Assembly: GCF_918797505.1 (NCBI RefSeq)
Contig: NC_092793.1
Coordinates: 88,238,411 to 88,302,410 of the forward strand
DNA: 64,000 bases
Source of the DNA: Bemisia tabaci
Lineage: Eukaryota; Arthropoda; Insecta; Hemiptera; Aleyrodidae
Reading direction: 5' to 3'
Under the pieces are notes generated by a model that was not told where the DNA came from, searched no databases, and was given only the letters and a program-made list of their open reading frames with translations. The position numbers and the translations under genes were made by a program. How positions within the stretch are numbered: position 1 is the stretch's first letter; every line of letters starts with the position of its first letter. Positions 10,518-20,303 of the stretch are shown piece after piece.

Positions 10518-10650
10518 CGTGTTTGCGTTTTCTAAACGTGTTTGCGTTTTTTAAACGTGTTTGCGTTTTCGAAACGTGTTTGCGTTTTTTAAACGTGTTT
10601 GCGTTTTCGAAACGTGTTTGCGTTTTTTAAACGTGTTTGCGTTTTCAAAA
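10518..10650. repeat. Seven-copy 19-bp tandem array after the integrase
   Basis: Seven tandem copies of a 19-bp unit, CGTGTTTGCGTTTTCGAAA. The 3' end alternates between a TTAAA form and a CGAAA/CTAAA/CAAAA form, so the higher-order unit is about 38 bp. It starts 11 bases after the integrase stop. It may belong to the terminal repeat of the Polinton. Confidence 0.9.
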
Positions 10651-10678
10651 CGCGAACTGTTTGAAACTGTAAATATCC

Positions 10679-10684
10679 AATAAA
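10679..10684 (+). terminator. Polyadenylation signal AATAAA for the Polinton block
   Basis: An AATAAA lies about 170 bp after the integrase stop and is followed by a T/A-rich stretch. It is the first such signal after the gene block. Confidence 0.45.
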
Positions 10685-11173
10685 AAAATTTTTTGATTCG
10701 TCAAACGGAACATTGCAATATCCATTCCAAGCGCACAATAGTACACAATTTGAAATTACCGAATCAGACCCTAATCTACAGTATCTGATACCGACCCATA
10801 CTGCAAGATACGGTCTCTCGAAACCGAAAAATTTTACAAGTCCGAAAATCCGAATTTTTTTGCACAATCTGGCAACACTGTACGGAAAAATCAACTAATT
10901 TCTTGCCCCATCTGGCAACACTGTAAAATGAAATGTTGCAAAATTTCACCAATAAATAAATCATTTATTTACATGCACCACGCGGCAACGCTGCTGCGCC
11001 ATCTTGAAAAATACACCATTGCATAACCCGAAAAATGAAGGGGCATTCATACACGATTGCATAACCCGCATATTGAAGGGGCAATATGCAATACTTTCTT
11101 TTTACAGCGTTGCCATATTGAACAATAATCCCTATACAACGCTGTAATTTAATTCATATTTTTCTGCACAATC
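10685..11173. other. Non-coding junction between Polinton and gypsy element
   Basis: No gene. The word GCAACGCTGT or GGCAACACTGT recurs at about 10870, 10911, 10984, 11138 and 11177 in similar contexts. A 40-base unit starting ATTGCATAACCCG is repeated (11019, 11057). Neither a Polinton terminal inverted repeat nor a gypsy LTR or primer binding site could be recognised. Confidence 0.5.
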
Positions 11174-12043
11174 ATGCAACGCTGTTGGATAATTTACTGC
11201 GCTAAAATCCTCATTTTCATACTACTGACGATGAAGAAAAACGTGAAAAGAGTAGAAGGATCGTTTATGGTGAACAATGACACACAAACAGCGAGCACAG
11301 CGAATCCGCAACCAGACGTCTCAAAAACTATAGAAGAAATCATCGTCAGGAAGCTGCAAGAATTAGGCATCAAATCCGGTGGAAAACCTGAAGAAAAATC
11401 TGTCAATGCCATCAGCAACAACACAGGACGCGACGAACGCGCAGCCAGAAATAGGAGCCGGGACAGAAACATTCGTCAGTATGACGATAAGCGAGACAGG
11501 TACAGGAGTAGTAGCAGAGACCGGGAGGACAAGTACCGATACGGCGACGAGTACCGTAACAGAAGAAACGGATCAAATAGCAGGGATTATGAGCGGAGAA
11601 ATCGAGACTTCTCAAGAGACAGAAATCAAGACTTTTCAAGAGACAGAGAATATCAGCAAAGATCAAGGCAAGATAGAAGCTACAGCCCATGGAGACAACG
11701 TAGGGATGAATATTCCAGAAGTCACAGCAGAGACAGATATCCGTCAAATTCGCGTAGGAATGATTACTACTCAGGACGATCAAGACGGGACAACTACGAC
11801 GACCGACGCTCATACTACAACCGAGAAGAGAGCCCAGAACATGGAAGCTGGCGGCGATCCGGCGATCGAAGATCCTCAGATAGATACAGGAATTGGCGGG
11901 ACAGATCAAGCACGCCGGGAAGAAGAAACAGCAGCAGAAGTCCAGGTGGTAAAATCATATGTCCGTACTGTGGAAGAGTAGGCCATCCAGAATCCACATG
12001 TTTCAAAAAAGCCTACGACAGGGAGCAAGACCAAAAAAACTAG
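11174..12043 (+). CDS. Gypsy Gag with RS-rich region and CCHC zinc knuckle
   Basis: A 289-aa frame from ATG 11174; a second in-frame ATG at 11231 may be the real start, because the first 19 residues are hydrophobic. The middle (11430-11930) is dominated by Arg/Ser/Asp/Tyr repeats typical of RNA-binding low-complexity regions. One zinc knuckle CPYCGRVGHPESTC (C-x2-C-x4-H-x4-C, about 11959-12002) lies near the end. The stop TAG at 12041 follows directly on a slippery heptamer. A canonical capsid domain was not recognised, and the protein is short for a Gag, which is consistent with 5' loss or divergence. Confidence 0.8.
   Translation: MQRCWIIYCAKILIFILLTMKKNVKRVEGSFMVNNDTQTASTANPQPDVSKTIEEIIVRKLQELGIKSGGKPEEKSVNAISNNTGRDERAARNRSRDRNIRQYDDKRDRYRSSSRDREDKYRYGDEYRNRRNGSNSRDYERRNRDFSRDRNQDFSRDREYQQRSRQDRSYSPWRQRRDEYSRSHSRDRYPSNSRRNDYYSGRSRRDNYDDRRSYYNREESPEHGSWRRSGDRRSSDRYRNWRDRSSTPGRRNSSRSPGGKIICPYCGRVGHPESTCFKKAYDREQDQKN
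12034..12040 (+). promoter_or_regulatory. Programmed -1 frameshift site A AAA AAC
   Basis: In the gag frame the bases read CAA AAA AAC TAG, so the heptamer A AAA AAC sits directly before the gag stop. Slipping back one base enters the pol frame (AAA AAA CTA GCG), which is open for 1392 further codons. ACTCGG (12047-12052) could pair with CCGGGT (12070-12075) to form a stimulatory stem; the structure is inferred. Confidence 0.85.
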
Positions 12044-15000
12044 CGTACACTCGGCAAAAGGGTCGATGGAACCGGGTGGAATCACAAAAGACCCAACACG
12101 CAGCGGAAAGGAACAAGTCAGTGACATGGGGAGAAATAAGAGAATACAGGCCAGAAAGCAGGTCACCAGAGCAGCCCGATAAAAAGGACATCATGAACGT
12201 GGGCCTCAGCTCCGGTTTACTAATTCAGGGAAAAACAGGTAACAAAAAGATTAACATCCTTTTAGACACGGGCGCTAGCTTATGTTTGGCAACACCGCAA
12301 ATTGCGGAAAAAATCGAACCGTTATCAACAAATCTAAAACTCTACGGTGCAGATCAAAAGGAAATCCCTACGCTCGGAACAACAGAAATAATCGTGGAGC
12401 TTGAGAAAAATGTCAAAATTCCAGTAACAGCTTACGTAGTGGACAATTTACAGTATGACTTGCTTCTCGGAAATTCATTCAACTTAAAGTACAAAACGAA
12501 AATCGATTTAAATACTCAAACTGTAAGCATGGATGTAGACGGAAAACAGATTGTAGAAAAGTCATTTGTTTATGCAAATGTACTAGCTTCGCATCTAAAA
12601 GTGGCAAACATACAGAACGCAACTCCATTGAAAGTGCATGCAATATTAAACGGACGGGAAACCAACATCTGCATCGATACAGGCTCATGTGCAAACATCC
12701 TGCATAAGGCTTTTGTCGGAAAAAATAAAATCACACCAGTAAACATCGCGCTATCAACGGCCAACAATTCTGACCTAAAAATTCTAGGAGAAGCAGATTT
12801 TGAACTGGTAATAAACGGCATCGTCCTCAGAGATACAGCCCTGGTCGCGGAAAATATTTCCCACCCATTACTTGCGGGAAATTATTTCTATCAAGAACAC
12901 ATCGAAGTAATAGACTTCGAGGAAAACCAAGTTGAATTCAAAAACTCAGACAAGGTAGCAAAAGTCACAGCAAAAACGACCTGTCACATGTGCGCTGAAA
13001 TCAACTCGGATAAAATGCAAGAATCATATGAGCAAGAAAACCGGGACAAAACAAGCATGCAAGAGGAGTTTCAGCGATTACAGCACCTTGGCCAAAAAGA
13101 TGAAGAAGACCAGAAAACGCTAAGAGTAACAATAAAGAAGGACATCACGCTACGGCCTTTCACACAAGTGAGCGTAAAATGCAAAATGAAAGGACAGCGG
13201 AAATTTGAATTTGGACTCTTCAATCTGACGGAGGGTGCAGCAAATACCAAGAAACTTCACTGTACTACAAGCGTTGTGGACATGAACCATATCATAAAAA
13301 TAAAACTGATCAACACGAGCCAAAAACCAGTCAAGTTCTTCAAAGATTACAAAGTTGGAACGGTGCAGCCGATAGAAGTAACGTATGAAAAATTGAGCGA
13401 GGAAGAAAAGCAAGAAGAAAATAATGATCAAGAAAAATCCGAAATTAACATGATAGATCTCGCGGATAGTCGCTTAAAAGAAATCCAGATTAGTGACACC
13501 TCAACTCAAAGTCAAAAAGCAAAAGTAATGCAACTCATTCTGAAATACGAGGAAATATTTGCATGGTCGGATACAAAATTTGAGGCGGGAAAAGCAAACT
13601 ATCCGCCACAGAAAATCGAATTACAAGACGAGACACCAGTACACAGAGCACCATACAGAACGGGGCATCAACAACGAAAAATGATAAAAGAATACATCGA
13701 AAAACTTTTGAGGGAGAACGTGATCAAACCATCCACCTCCGCGTATAGTAGCCCGTTGATTTTAGTAGCAAGAAAGGAACCGGGCGCATATCGGGCGTGT
13801 GTTGATTTTCGTCGACTGAACCAGAAAATCAAACCCGAATCGTTCCCAATGCCTCGCGTAGATGATGTGCTTTATTGCCTCACAGGAAGTGCAATTTACA
13901 GTAGCTTTGACTTAGAGAGTGGTTACTTTCAAATTCCTCTCGACCAAGAAAGCTCAAAGTATACAAGTTTCAGCAGTTACGATGGACATTATGAATTCAA
14001 TGTTCTGCCGATGGGATTAAATGTTTCGCCGCTAAGATTCCAGAGAATGGTCACAGAATCATTCAGTTCACTTTTATATCACGCATTATTAGCCTTCTGT
14101 GACGATATTCTCCTTTTTTCAGGTGACAATTTCGATGAACACCTCGAAAAACTTGAGAAGTTTTTTCAGTTGGTAAAAGCGGCAAATTTAAAACTGAAAC
14201 CGAAAAAGGTTAAAATCGGATTCACTGAAATTGATGTCCTAGGTTTCACGGTAAATAAGAACGGCATCAAACCCGACGAAAAGAAAATAAAAGCCATCAA
14301 AGAGCTGAAAACGCCCACAAAAGTAAAAGACGTGCGTTCATTCTTGGCGATGGCAGGATTTTACCGAAATCACATACCAAAACTGGCGGAAATAAGCAGT
14401 CCACTCATCAACTTAACCAGGAAAAACGTGAAATTCGAATTCGATCGGGAGTGCAAACTCGCGTTTGAAAAAATCAAAACATTGTTGACGTCAGCACCTT
14501 TATTAGCACATTATGATCCAGAAAATACAACCTTGGAATTACATTCTGACGCATCAAATCTGGCGATCTCAAGTGTCCTGAATCAAAGGTACAAAAACGG
14601 CGACTTAAGACCTCTAGGATACATGTCTAGAGTCTTAAGCTCCCCAGAAAAATCTTGGAGCGTGCCCGAACGAGAACTTTTGGCCATCACTTATGGATTA
14701 GACAAATTTCGGCCTTTCTTATGGAATACGAAGTTTAAAATCATCACTGACAGTCAAGGGCTAGTATGTGTCAACAAGATGGAAGTGCCATCCATGAGAA
14801 TAACGAAACTAGCACTGAAACTATCCGAATTTCAGTTTGAGGTGATCCACAAGAAAGGAAAATACAACGTCGTTCCAGATTACTTAAGCAGATACACAGT
14901 CAACAACGTAAACAGCACAAACAATAGCGCAGATATCTCAAAACCGGAAGAAATTAACCCAACAATTAACTTCTCAGAGGAACAGAAAAAGGACAAACAA

Positions 15001-16218
15001 TGGCAGCTGATAATTCAAACCCTCAAAAACCCCAGGGGAGCAACGAAACAACAGCTCAAAAGCCCTCGAGGATTCTATTTGGAAGACGAATTACTATTGA
15101 AAAAGGACACTAGAGGAACAAAAAGAATTGTAATCCCACATCACTTGAAAACTGAAATAATGCATCATGTTCACGACTGTTCATTTGCAGGTGGCCACTT
15201 AGGAGTCATAAAAACAGCCGAAAAAGCAAGACAACGATTTTTCTGGCGTGGAATGGATCGCGATATCAATAACTGGGTCAACAGCTGCGAAAACTGTCTT
15301 TTCGTGAAGAAAAATAAGCACCACGAAAGATATGGGAAAATGCAATCTCATAAAATTCCAGGAGGAATTTTCGAAAAAATTTCGATCGACGCGGAAGGGC
15401 CGTTCACTGTAGGCTTTGATTCAGAAGGAAACAAGAAAAAGTATGTTTTGGGAGCAGTTGACTATTCTACGAAAATGGTATATTTCAAAGCATTCAAGGA
15501 CATTACAGCAAAAAGCGTTGCCACATTTCTTATCGAATTATTTAGTATTTTTGGAACTGCAAAAGAAATAGTTCTAGACAACGGCAAAAATCTCCGATCA
15601 GACTTCGTGCAAACTTTACTCGATCAAATGGGAGTAAAAAAGTCATTCACAGCAGCTTATTCGCCGAAAACTAATGGACAGGTTGAAAGAATCTGGCAAA
15701 CAGTTGGAAATATCTTGCGAAGTTATACAGCGAGCAACAAAAAAGATTGGCCCGAATATGTACCGACAGTCATGGCTTCATACAACTCAGCTGTTCAAAA
15801 AAGTACACAATTTAGTCCATTTTTCCTCCTAACAGGCGAAGAATTCAGGTTGCCCATTGACGCTGTTTTGAGACCGAAATCCGCAAACATGACAATCATA
15901 GAACGCATGAAGAAATTGGATGAAGCTAGAGAAACGGCATTAGAAAATTTGGAAAAGGCTCAGGAAATTCAAGCAAGAGCACACAACCAAGAGAAGATAA
16001 AACCCCCCTTCGGCGTTGGAGATTTCGTGTTAGTGCATGTACCAGCCAGAACAAAAGGAATGTGCGAGAAACTGAGAATTAAATACAGAGGACCCTTCCA
16101 AATTGTAGAGCAAATCTCTCCTAGCTTGTTTAAAGTAAAAACAAACAAACGCGGACGAGAGAAAACGGAAATTATCCAAGCAGATCGGCTCAAAAAGTAT
16201 CAGTCAAGAGAAGAATAG
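12037..16218 (+). CDS. Gypsy Pol polyprotein: two protease-like domains, RT, RNase H, integrase
   Basis: The frame is open from 11959 to 16218 and is entered by -1 frameshifting. Residues are counted from 11959. A retropepsin-like LLDTGAS is at 101-107, and a second ICIDTGS at 237-243 has its own downstream LLAGNYF, so there are two tandem aspartic-protease-like units. The RT has YSSFDLESGYFQIPL and the catalytic FCDD at about 713-716. RNase H has LELHSDAS. The integrase has an HHCC zinc region (about 1067-1105) and a D1144, D1207, E1243 triad with 35 residues between the last two, then a GPFQIV module near the C-terminus. The products would mature Gag-Pol, copy the RNA and integrate the cDNA. 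There is no envelope gene, and no internal stop or frameshift. Confidence 0.92.
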   Translation, partial: KLAYTRQKGRWNRVESQKTQHAAERNKSVTWGEIREYRPESRSPEQPDKKDIMNVGLSSGLLIQGKTGNKKINILLDTGASLCLATPQIAEKIEPLSTNLKLYGADQKEIPTLGTTEIIVELEKNVKIPVTAYVVDNLQYDLLLGNSFNLKYKTKIDLNTQTVSMDVDGKQIVEKSFVYANVLASHLKVANIQNATPLKVHAILNGRETNICIDTGSCANILHKAFVGKNKITPVNIALSTANNSDLKILGEADFELVINGIVLRDTALVAENISHPLLAGNYFYQEHIEVIDFEENQVEFKNSDKVAKVTAKTTCHMCAEINSDKMQESYEQENRDKTSMQEEFQRLQHLGQKDEEDQKTLRVTIKKDITLRPFTQVSVKCKMKGQRKFEFGLFNLTEGAANTKKLHCTTSVVDMNHIIKIKLINTSQKPVKFFKDYKVGTVQPIEVTYEKLSEEEKQEENNDQEKSEINMIDLADSRLKEIQISDTSTQSQKAKVMQLILKYEEIFAWSDTKFEAGKANYPPQKIELQDETPVHRAPYRTGHQQRKMIKEYIEKLLRENVIKPSTSAYSSPLILVARKEPGAYRACVDFRRLNQKIKPESFPMPRVDDVLYCLTGSAIYSSFDLESGYFQIPLDQESSKYTSFSSYDGHYEFNVLPMGLNVSPLRFQRMVTESFSSLLYHALLAFCDDILLFSGDNFDEHLEKLEKFFQLVKAANLKLKPKKVKIGFTEIDVLGFTVNKNGIKPDEKKIKAIKELKTPTKVKDVRSFLAMAGFYRNHIPKLAEISSPLINLTRKNVKFEFDRECKLAFEKIKTLLTSAPLLAHYDPENTTLELHSDASNLAISSVLNQRYKNGDLRPLGYMSRVLSSPEKSWSVPERELLAITYGLDKFRPFLWNTKFKIITDSQGLVCVNKMEVPSMRITKLALKLSEFQFEVIHKKGKYNVVPDYLSRYTVNNVNSTNNSADISKPEEINPTINFSEEQKKDKQWQLIIQTLKNPRGATKQQLKSPRGFYLEDELLLKKDTRGTKRIVIPHHLKTEIMHHVHDCSFAGGHLGVIKTAEKARQRFFWRGMDRDINNWVNSCENCLFVKKNKHHERYGKMQSHKIPGGIFEKISIDAEGPFTVGFDSEGNKKKYVLGAVDYSTKMVYFKAFKDITAKSVATFLIELFSIFGTAKEIVLDNGKNLRSDFVQTLLDQMGVKKSFTAAYSPKTNGQVERIWQTVGNILRSYTASNKKDWPEYVPTVMASYNSAVQKSTQFSPFFLLTGEEFRLPIDAVLRPKSANMTIIERMKKLDEARETALENLEKAQEIQARAHNQEKIKPPFGVGDFVLVHVPARTKGMCEKLRIKYRGPFQIVEQISPSLFKVKTNKRGREKTEIIQADRLKKYQSREE

Positions 16219-17272
16219 AGTCAGCTGATATGGGCTCTCGCACGTGTGCGGCGCGACGAAGACCGGCCAGACAGATCGGAGCCAAGCGACGCATTACCAT
16301 AGCAACCAAAATAGCTAAAAATGAATGAATCAAGGCAGACACATGGGTTGCAACAAAACAATAGATTGCAACGCTCGAGCAACCGAGGCGCAGCGTCTTC
16401 GAGAAATCGCCCCCTCCCTCCCACCCTAGGAGGCCTTTCCAAAGGCCACGGGCAAAACAATGACCAGCCTCCCTTCAGAGTTGCGTTAGCCCTATTAGGC
16501 GTGAAATCACACATGTGTTACCGATCGCAGTCAAGACAAAAGGAATTGAAACATATCCCGTGAACTCCGGCATCAGCGAAGCAAGGCCTCGGACCAACTA
16601 GGGATGCAGCCAGAAAAGTGAAAGTCAAGCCTAACGGGAAGTAGATCGCCCCATGTGTACAATCGAGCCATTTCGTAGTTCTTTTAGATAATTTTGTGTT
16701 TGTAAATATCTTAGTCGACCCCATCCCCCTTTTGCGTATTTCATTTGGCGTTCTTGTAAATAATTTTGTGTACACCCCCCTTTTTTGCGTATTTCATTTA
16801 GAATTCTTGTAGATAATTTTATGTACAACCCCCCCACCCAACTCCCCCGTCATTACTTCTCAACCCCCCTTCCCCCCCTGCCCTCACATCAGTCATTTCG
16901 TACTTCTTGTAGATAATTTTGTGTACACACGCACCCCCCCCCCCCCCAAGTTTTTACATAGTTCAGCTCCGTTTAGTTTCGCCTAGTCACTTCATGCTTC
17001 TTATAGACACATCACGCAACCCCTCCCCCCCACAGCCATTTCGTAGTTCTTGTAATTACTTAGATACTTTTGTGTGCACCCCCCCCCCCCTCCCAAGTTT
17101 TTACATACATTAGTATTTACATAGATTAGTTCAGTTTTAGCTTACTTTAGTTTTAGTCAAGTTTTTGGGTTGTGTGGGATGATTGAATGTGAGAGATGAA
17201 TGAAAGAACGAGAGAGAGAACGCCAGGAGTAAAATTTTTGCTGCGCAAAAATTTTAAGTCCAGCGGGAGGAA
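16219..17272 (+). other. Long 3' UTR of the gypsy element
   Basis: About 1.05 kb without a convincing gene. It contains the C-rich degenerate tandem repeat at 16669-17100. A perfect hairpin AAAATTTTTGC/GCAAAAATTTT (17231-17255, 3-base loop) lies just upstream of the polypurine tract GCGGGAGGAA (17263-17272), which would prime plus-strand synthesis at the LTR edge. Confidence 0.7.
16669..17100. repeat. Degenerate tandem repeat with poly(C) tracts
   Basis: About six imperfect copies of CATTTCGTAGTTCTTGTAGA + TAATTTTGTGTACAC followed by a run of C, at about 16669, 16740, 16789, 16896, 16990 and 17037. Spacing varies from 50 to 110 bp. The closing AAGTTTTTACATA word appears twice (16950, 17095). 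Confidence 0.75.
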
Positions 17273-17742
17273 TGTGAGAGTGGCCCAGGGACCTGGCACC
17301 CAAGTCGAGGGCGCTGACAAAACCCATACGTCACGGGACTGGGCATCGGTGGAGCACCCCCGAGCGAGAGGGCAGAGGGGTAGTATCCCTTCTGCGCATG
17401 CGCAGGGCGAGGCTTGACCGGTTCCGAGTCAAGTGGAGGGGGTAGCCAGAGCCGGAGACCTAGGGAGCTCCTCGGAGCTGGGCCCTGGGATTATTCTTGG
17501 AGAGACTGGCGATCGAGCGGCACTTGTCCGCTCCTCATCCCATCGACCCGGATTCAACCAGCGCTTGATTATTGTGTGCCCTTGTAGCAATCAGCATTAG
17601 ACATTGCATCTCATATCACTTTTGGTTCTCTTCTTGTCTTCGCCTCTTCCCGTCCATCACCTCTGTGTCTGCACTGCCGTTGCGACGAGTGTCAGCTCTG
17701 CACTTGCGACGCTCTACCCCCCCTGAGCTACGCCATCTCACA
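17273..17742 (+). repeat. 3' LTR of the gypsy element
   Basis: A 470-bp unit starting TGTGAGA directly after the polypurine tract and ending TCTCACA, so its ends form a 7-bp perfect inverted repeat with the usual TG...CA. It includes a palindromic CTGCGCATGCGCAG (17391-17404), a GC-rich transcription-factor-like site. The second LTR was not found, so the edges rest on the terminal repeat and tract. Confidence 0.75.
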
Positions 17743-18600
17743 AAGTTTCACACATGTAAACTTGAAAAAAACCCCTAAAAATTGGTGAAAATTGGCAACA
17801 ATGGACCGTTACGCCTTTTGAAATTCACAGGAAGCCATTTTTATGGCCAGATATGAAAAGTACGTAGAAAAATACATATAGTACACACCCATAGAGGGTG
17901 ACAAAGGTCGAGAAACATTCTAAAGAGCTACCTTCAAGTAAAGGAAGGCCGCTAAAATCGACATCCCAGTCAATTTTCACATCGTGGGAATCCAGGTACA
18001 ACTATAATTTTTTGATATGTTGTATATATAGGTAAGAGCTGTTACGTACGTCAATATACAGGTTGTACTCCACTTTCTTGAACCTTAAGCGTGGCAATTC
18101 ATCGAATTTTTGCCATTTTTGGCTCTTTGGGACGATTTTTCTCGAAAATTTGGCAACATAGGGAGAAGTTTCACAGAACATCTTTGATTCATTTTTTTGC
18201 GTGCTTTTCAAAAACGTACTCGATTCTTAGTTTGAATTAATTTTTGCGTGTGTAAAATTGAAAAAAACCCCTAAAAATGGGCCAAAATGGCAACAATGGA
18301 CCATAAGGCCCCTTAAAATTTATCGGAGGCCTTTAAAAAGGCCAGAAACGGAAAGTACGCAAAAAAATACATAGGAATCATCTGCTGAAAGGGTTGTAAC
18401 AGTCGAAAAAGTCGACGAAAAAAAGGATTTTTCGATGCCGACGTTCTGGGTTTGAGGCGTTGTTGCACCTTTGCATGGGCTCCGTTCGGTAAAATATTTG
18501 GCATAAAGTCTACCTAGGACTGGTACTTTGAAAATATGAAACATTCAGCAAAATCCGGGTGGGGCCGGAAAAGGCCCAAAACGACACTCCTCCTTTTACT
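17743..18600. repeat. Diverged direct repeat of about 490-bp period
   Basis: Two copies begin TGTAAACTTGAAAAAAACCC (17755) and TGTAAAATTGAAAAAAACCC (18248). Both continue through GGCAACAATGGACC, a GGCC..TTTATGGCCAGA/AAAAAGGCCAGA hairpin word, and GAAAAGTACGTAGAAAAATACATA or a similar stretch. The family is not recognised and no coding potential is convincing. Confidence 0.6.
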
Positions 18601-19208
18601 TGCGCAAACAAATGAAATAGTGTAGATACATACCTTCTGCAGAGGTCAATGCGAAAGACTTGGATTTGAAGTATCTTATCAAAACACGAGGAAATTTGAC
18701 GATTCAGTCAGCTTCTGACGCAGAATTCAAGAGACTTCCTAATAAACAAATTAGAGGTAATGCTTTAAGTCAAGTATGTTTGATTTTGTGACGCTTAGTT
18801 GATCTTTATCAGTACCTACAACATTATTTCTCACTAAAAACATTTCACTTTAACAGAGAAATGCCTTCGGCTGAAAGTACAATCCTGATTCCTGCTGCAT
18901 ACTACATACACACTTCCTTTGGCTTTCTCATCAGCAGACGCTGTTGAGTAAAACGGTTAGAAAAAACTTTATATTATTACGAGTGTATGTACCCGAAAAT
19001 TGAAACACAAATGGGAAACTTTACACACTAAACTCTTTTTTTTTTTTTTTTTGTTCTGCTGGTTTAATGGCTTCGTGTCGGCCGGCAAGTCACGTCACAT
19101 TTCGAGATATATCGCGATTTTAGGCCTGGTGCCCTAACCGGGATTTGGTCGGTTCGATTTACATGGGATTTCCTACAAGGAACGGAAAGTCAATTTTCAA
19201 ACGCTAAC
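18601..19208. other. Unassigned intergenic sequence
   Basis: Nothing gene-like. A T tract of about 19 (19037-19055) followed by GGCCGGCAAGTCACGTCAC could be the tail of a minus-strand retroposon, but no duplication was seen. Confidence 0.4.
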
Positions 19209-19290
19209 GGAGGTGTTCCATGTGTGAGGAATTTGCGATTTGACTGTGGATTCTCATGTGAAAGTTCGCGAGAAACACGATGGTGCCACT

Positions 19291-20303
19291 TAGAGTACCT
19301 TTATAGACAGAGTATGGCCATTTCTGTTCCGGTTTTTCATTGGTCGCGTGAAAATAGGCTGACACGATGTTCTTACGACCGTAAATAAACAAACACGATG
19401 GCTGTTATCAGCAAGCAAGATTGAGGTTATGCACATCTAACATCCTCCTGTGATAAAGGTGAAAGGCGATTTAACAATGTTTCCATGTGTTTTTCGTGTG
19501 CTATTCGTAGATATACTAGTTTAAATTGTTACTGCCGTATAATTGAAATTTTCGTCAAATTTAGCTTCTTATCGATGTTACGGTGAGCCGCCATCTTGCT
19601 TGTTTATTTACGGCCGTAAGAATATCATGAAGCCTAAAAACTCGTTGACCAATCAAAAAGCGGCACAGTTTTCCTGTAGTCAAAAGATACGAATGGCCAT
19701 AAGCCGACTGCACACACAGCAGGTGTAGAGTCCCTTTATACCCACAGTTAAGACAACTCACTTTTGGTTGGGCTGATAGTGGCCTAAAAATAGATCCAAT
19801 TCTGATTGGTTCTCGCTCATGAAGGCCGAAACGAGTGCCCCAAGATGGCGGTACCTCGAATGTGAACAAGAATAATGAAAATATTACCTAATTGTGGTTT
19901 ATCAAGAGTAAATTGTTATTTCCATCGGTCCCAAATGAAAATAGATTGAGAAATTATTCACAAACCAAACTCATTTTCTTTTTAATCGATCAATTTTGTT
20001 GATGTTGTTGTTTTCGGATGACAGACATTGCAGGATTCCTGATCCTTATCCCTCAATATCGTTCGTTTGGGTGCACTCGTTTCGGCCTCCATGCCCAGCC
20101 AAGGCCGGCTGCCAGTCAGCTGATAATCGAGTTGTCTTAACTCTGGGTATTAAGGGACTCTAAGCAGGTGGGGATCTGCAAGTGACTGCACGTTGCACGA
20201 TGAACACTCAACACAGCGGCGCCGATGTGCCACTTGCAGGCACTTGCAGGTCCCCACTTGCTGTGTGTGCAGTCGGCTATACTCTGTCTTTAAAGGTACT
20301 CTA
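19291..20303. mobile_element. hAT-like non-autonomous element with 8-bp duplication GTGCCACT
   Basis: The termini TAGAGTACCTTTATAGACAG and CTGTCTTTAAAGGTACTCTA are inverted, and both flanks carry GTGCCACT (19283-19290, 20304-20311). The copy of the host repeat at 56.3 kb lacks this insert and so serves as an empty site. The left part (19.3-19.7 kb) is itself an imperfect palindrome. Classification as hAT-like rests on the 8-bp duplication and the TAGAG ends. Confidence 0.75.
19726..20162. mobile_element. 437-bp hAT-like MITE, copy 1, duplication AGCAGGTG
   Basis: Its ends are TAGAGTCCCTTTATACCC and GGGTATTAAGGGACTCTA, flanked on both sides by AGCAGGTG (19718-19725, 20163-20170). It sits inside the element at 19,291-20,303, the third level of nesting. 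The same family, also 437 bp long, occurs in reverse orientation at 30,262-30,698. Confidence 0.8.

Larger units (their letters stand above)
11174..17742 (+). mobile_element. Ty3/gypsy LTR retrotransposon lacking a visible 5' LTR
   Basis: Gag, frameshifted Pol, a long 3' UTR, a polypurine tract and one LTR are in the standard order. The coding region is fully open, so this is a young copy. Repeats of the 3' LTR were looked for upstream of gag without success, so the 5' end seems lost by recombination, deletion or misassembly at or after 10,685. Confidence 0.85.

Noticed and set aside
16321..16563. 80-codon frame after gypsy pol as a possible env
   Set aside because: Too short, with no signal peptide or membrane segment; it is 3' UTR.
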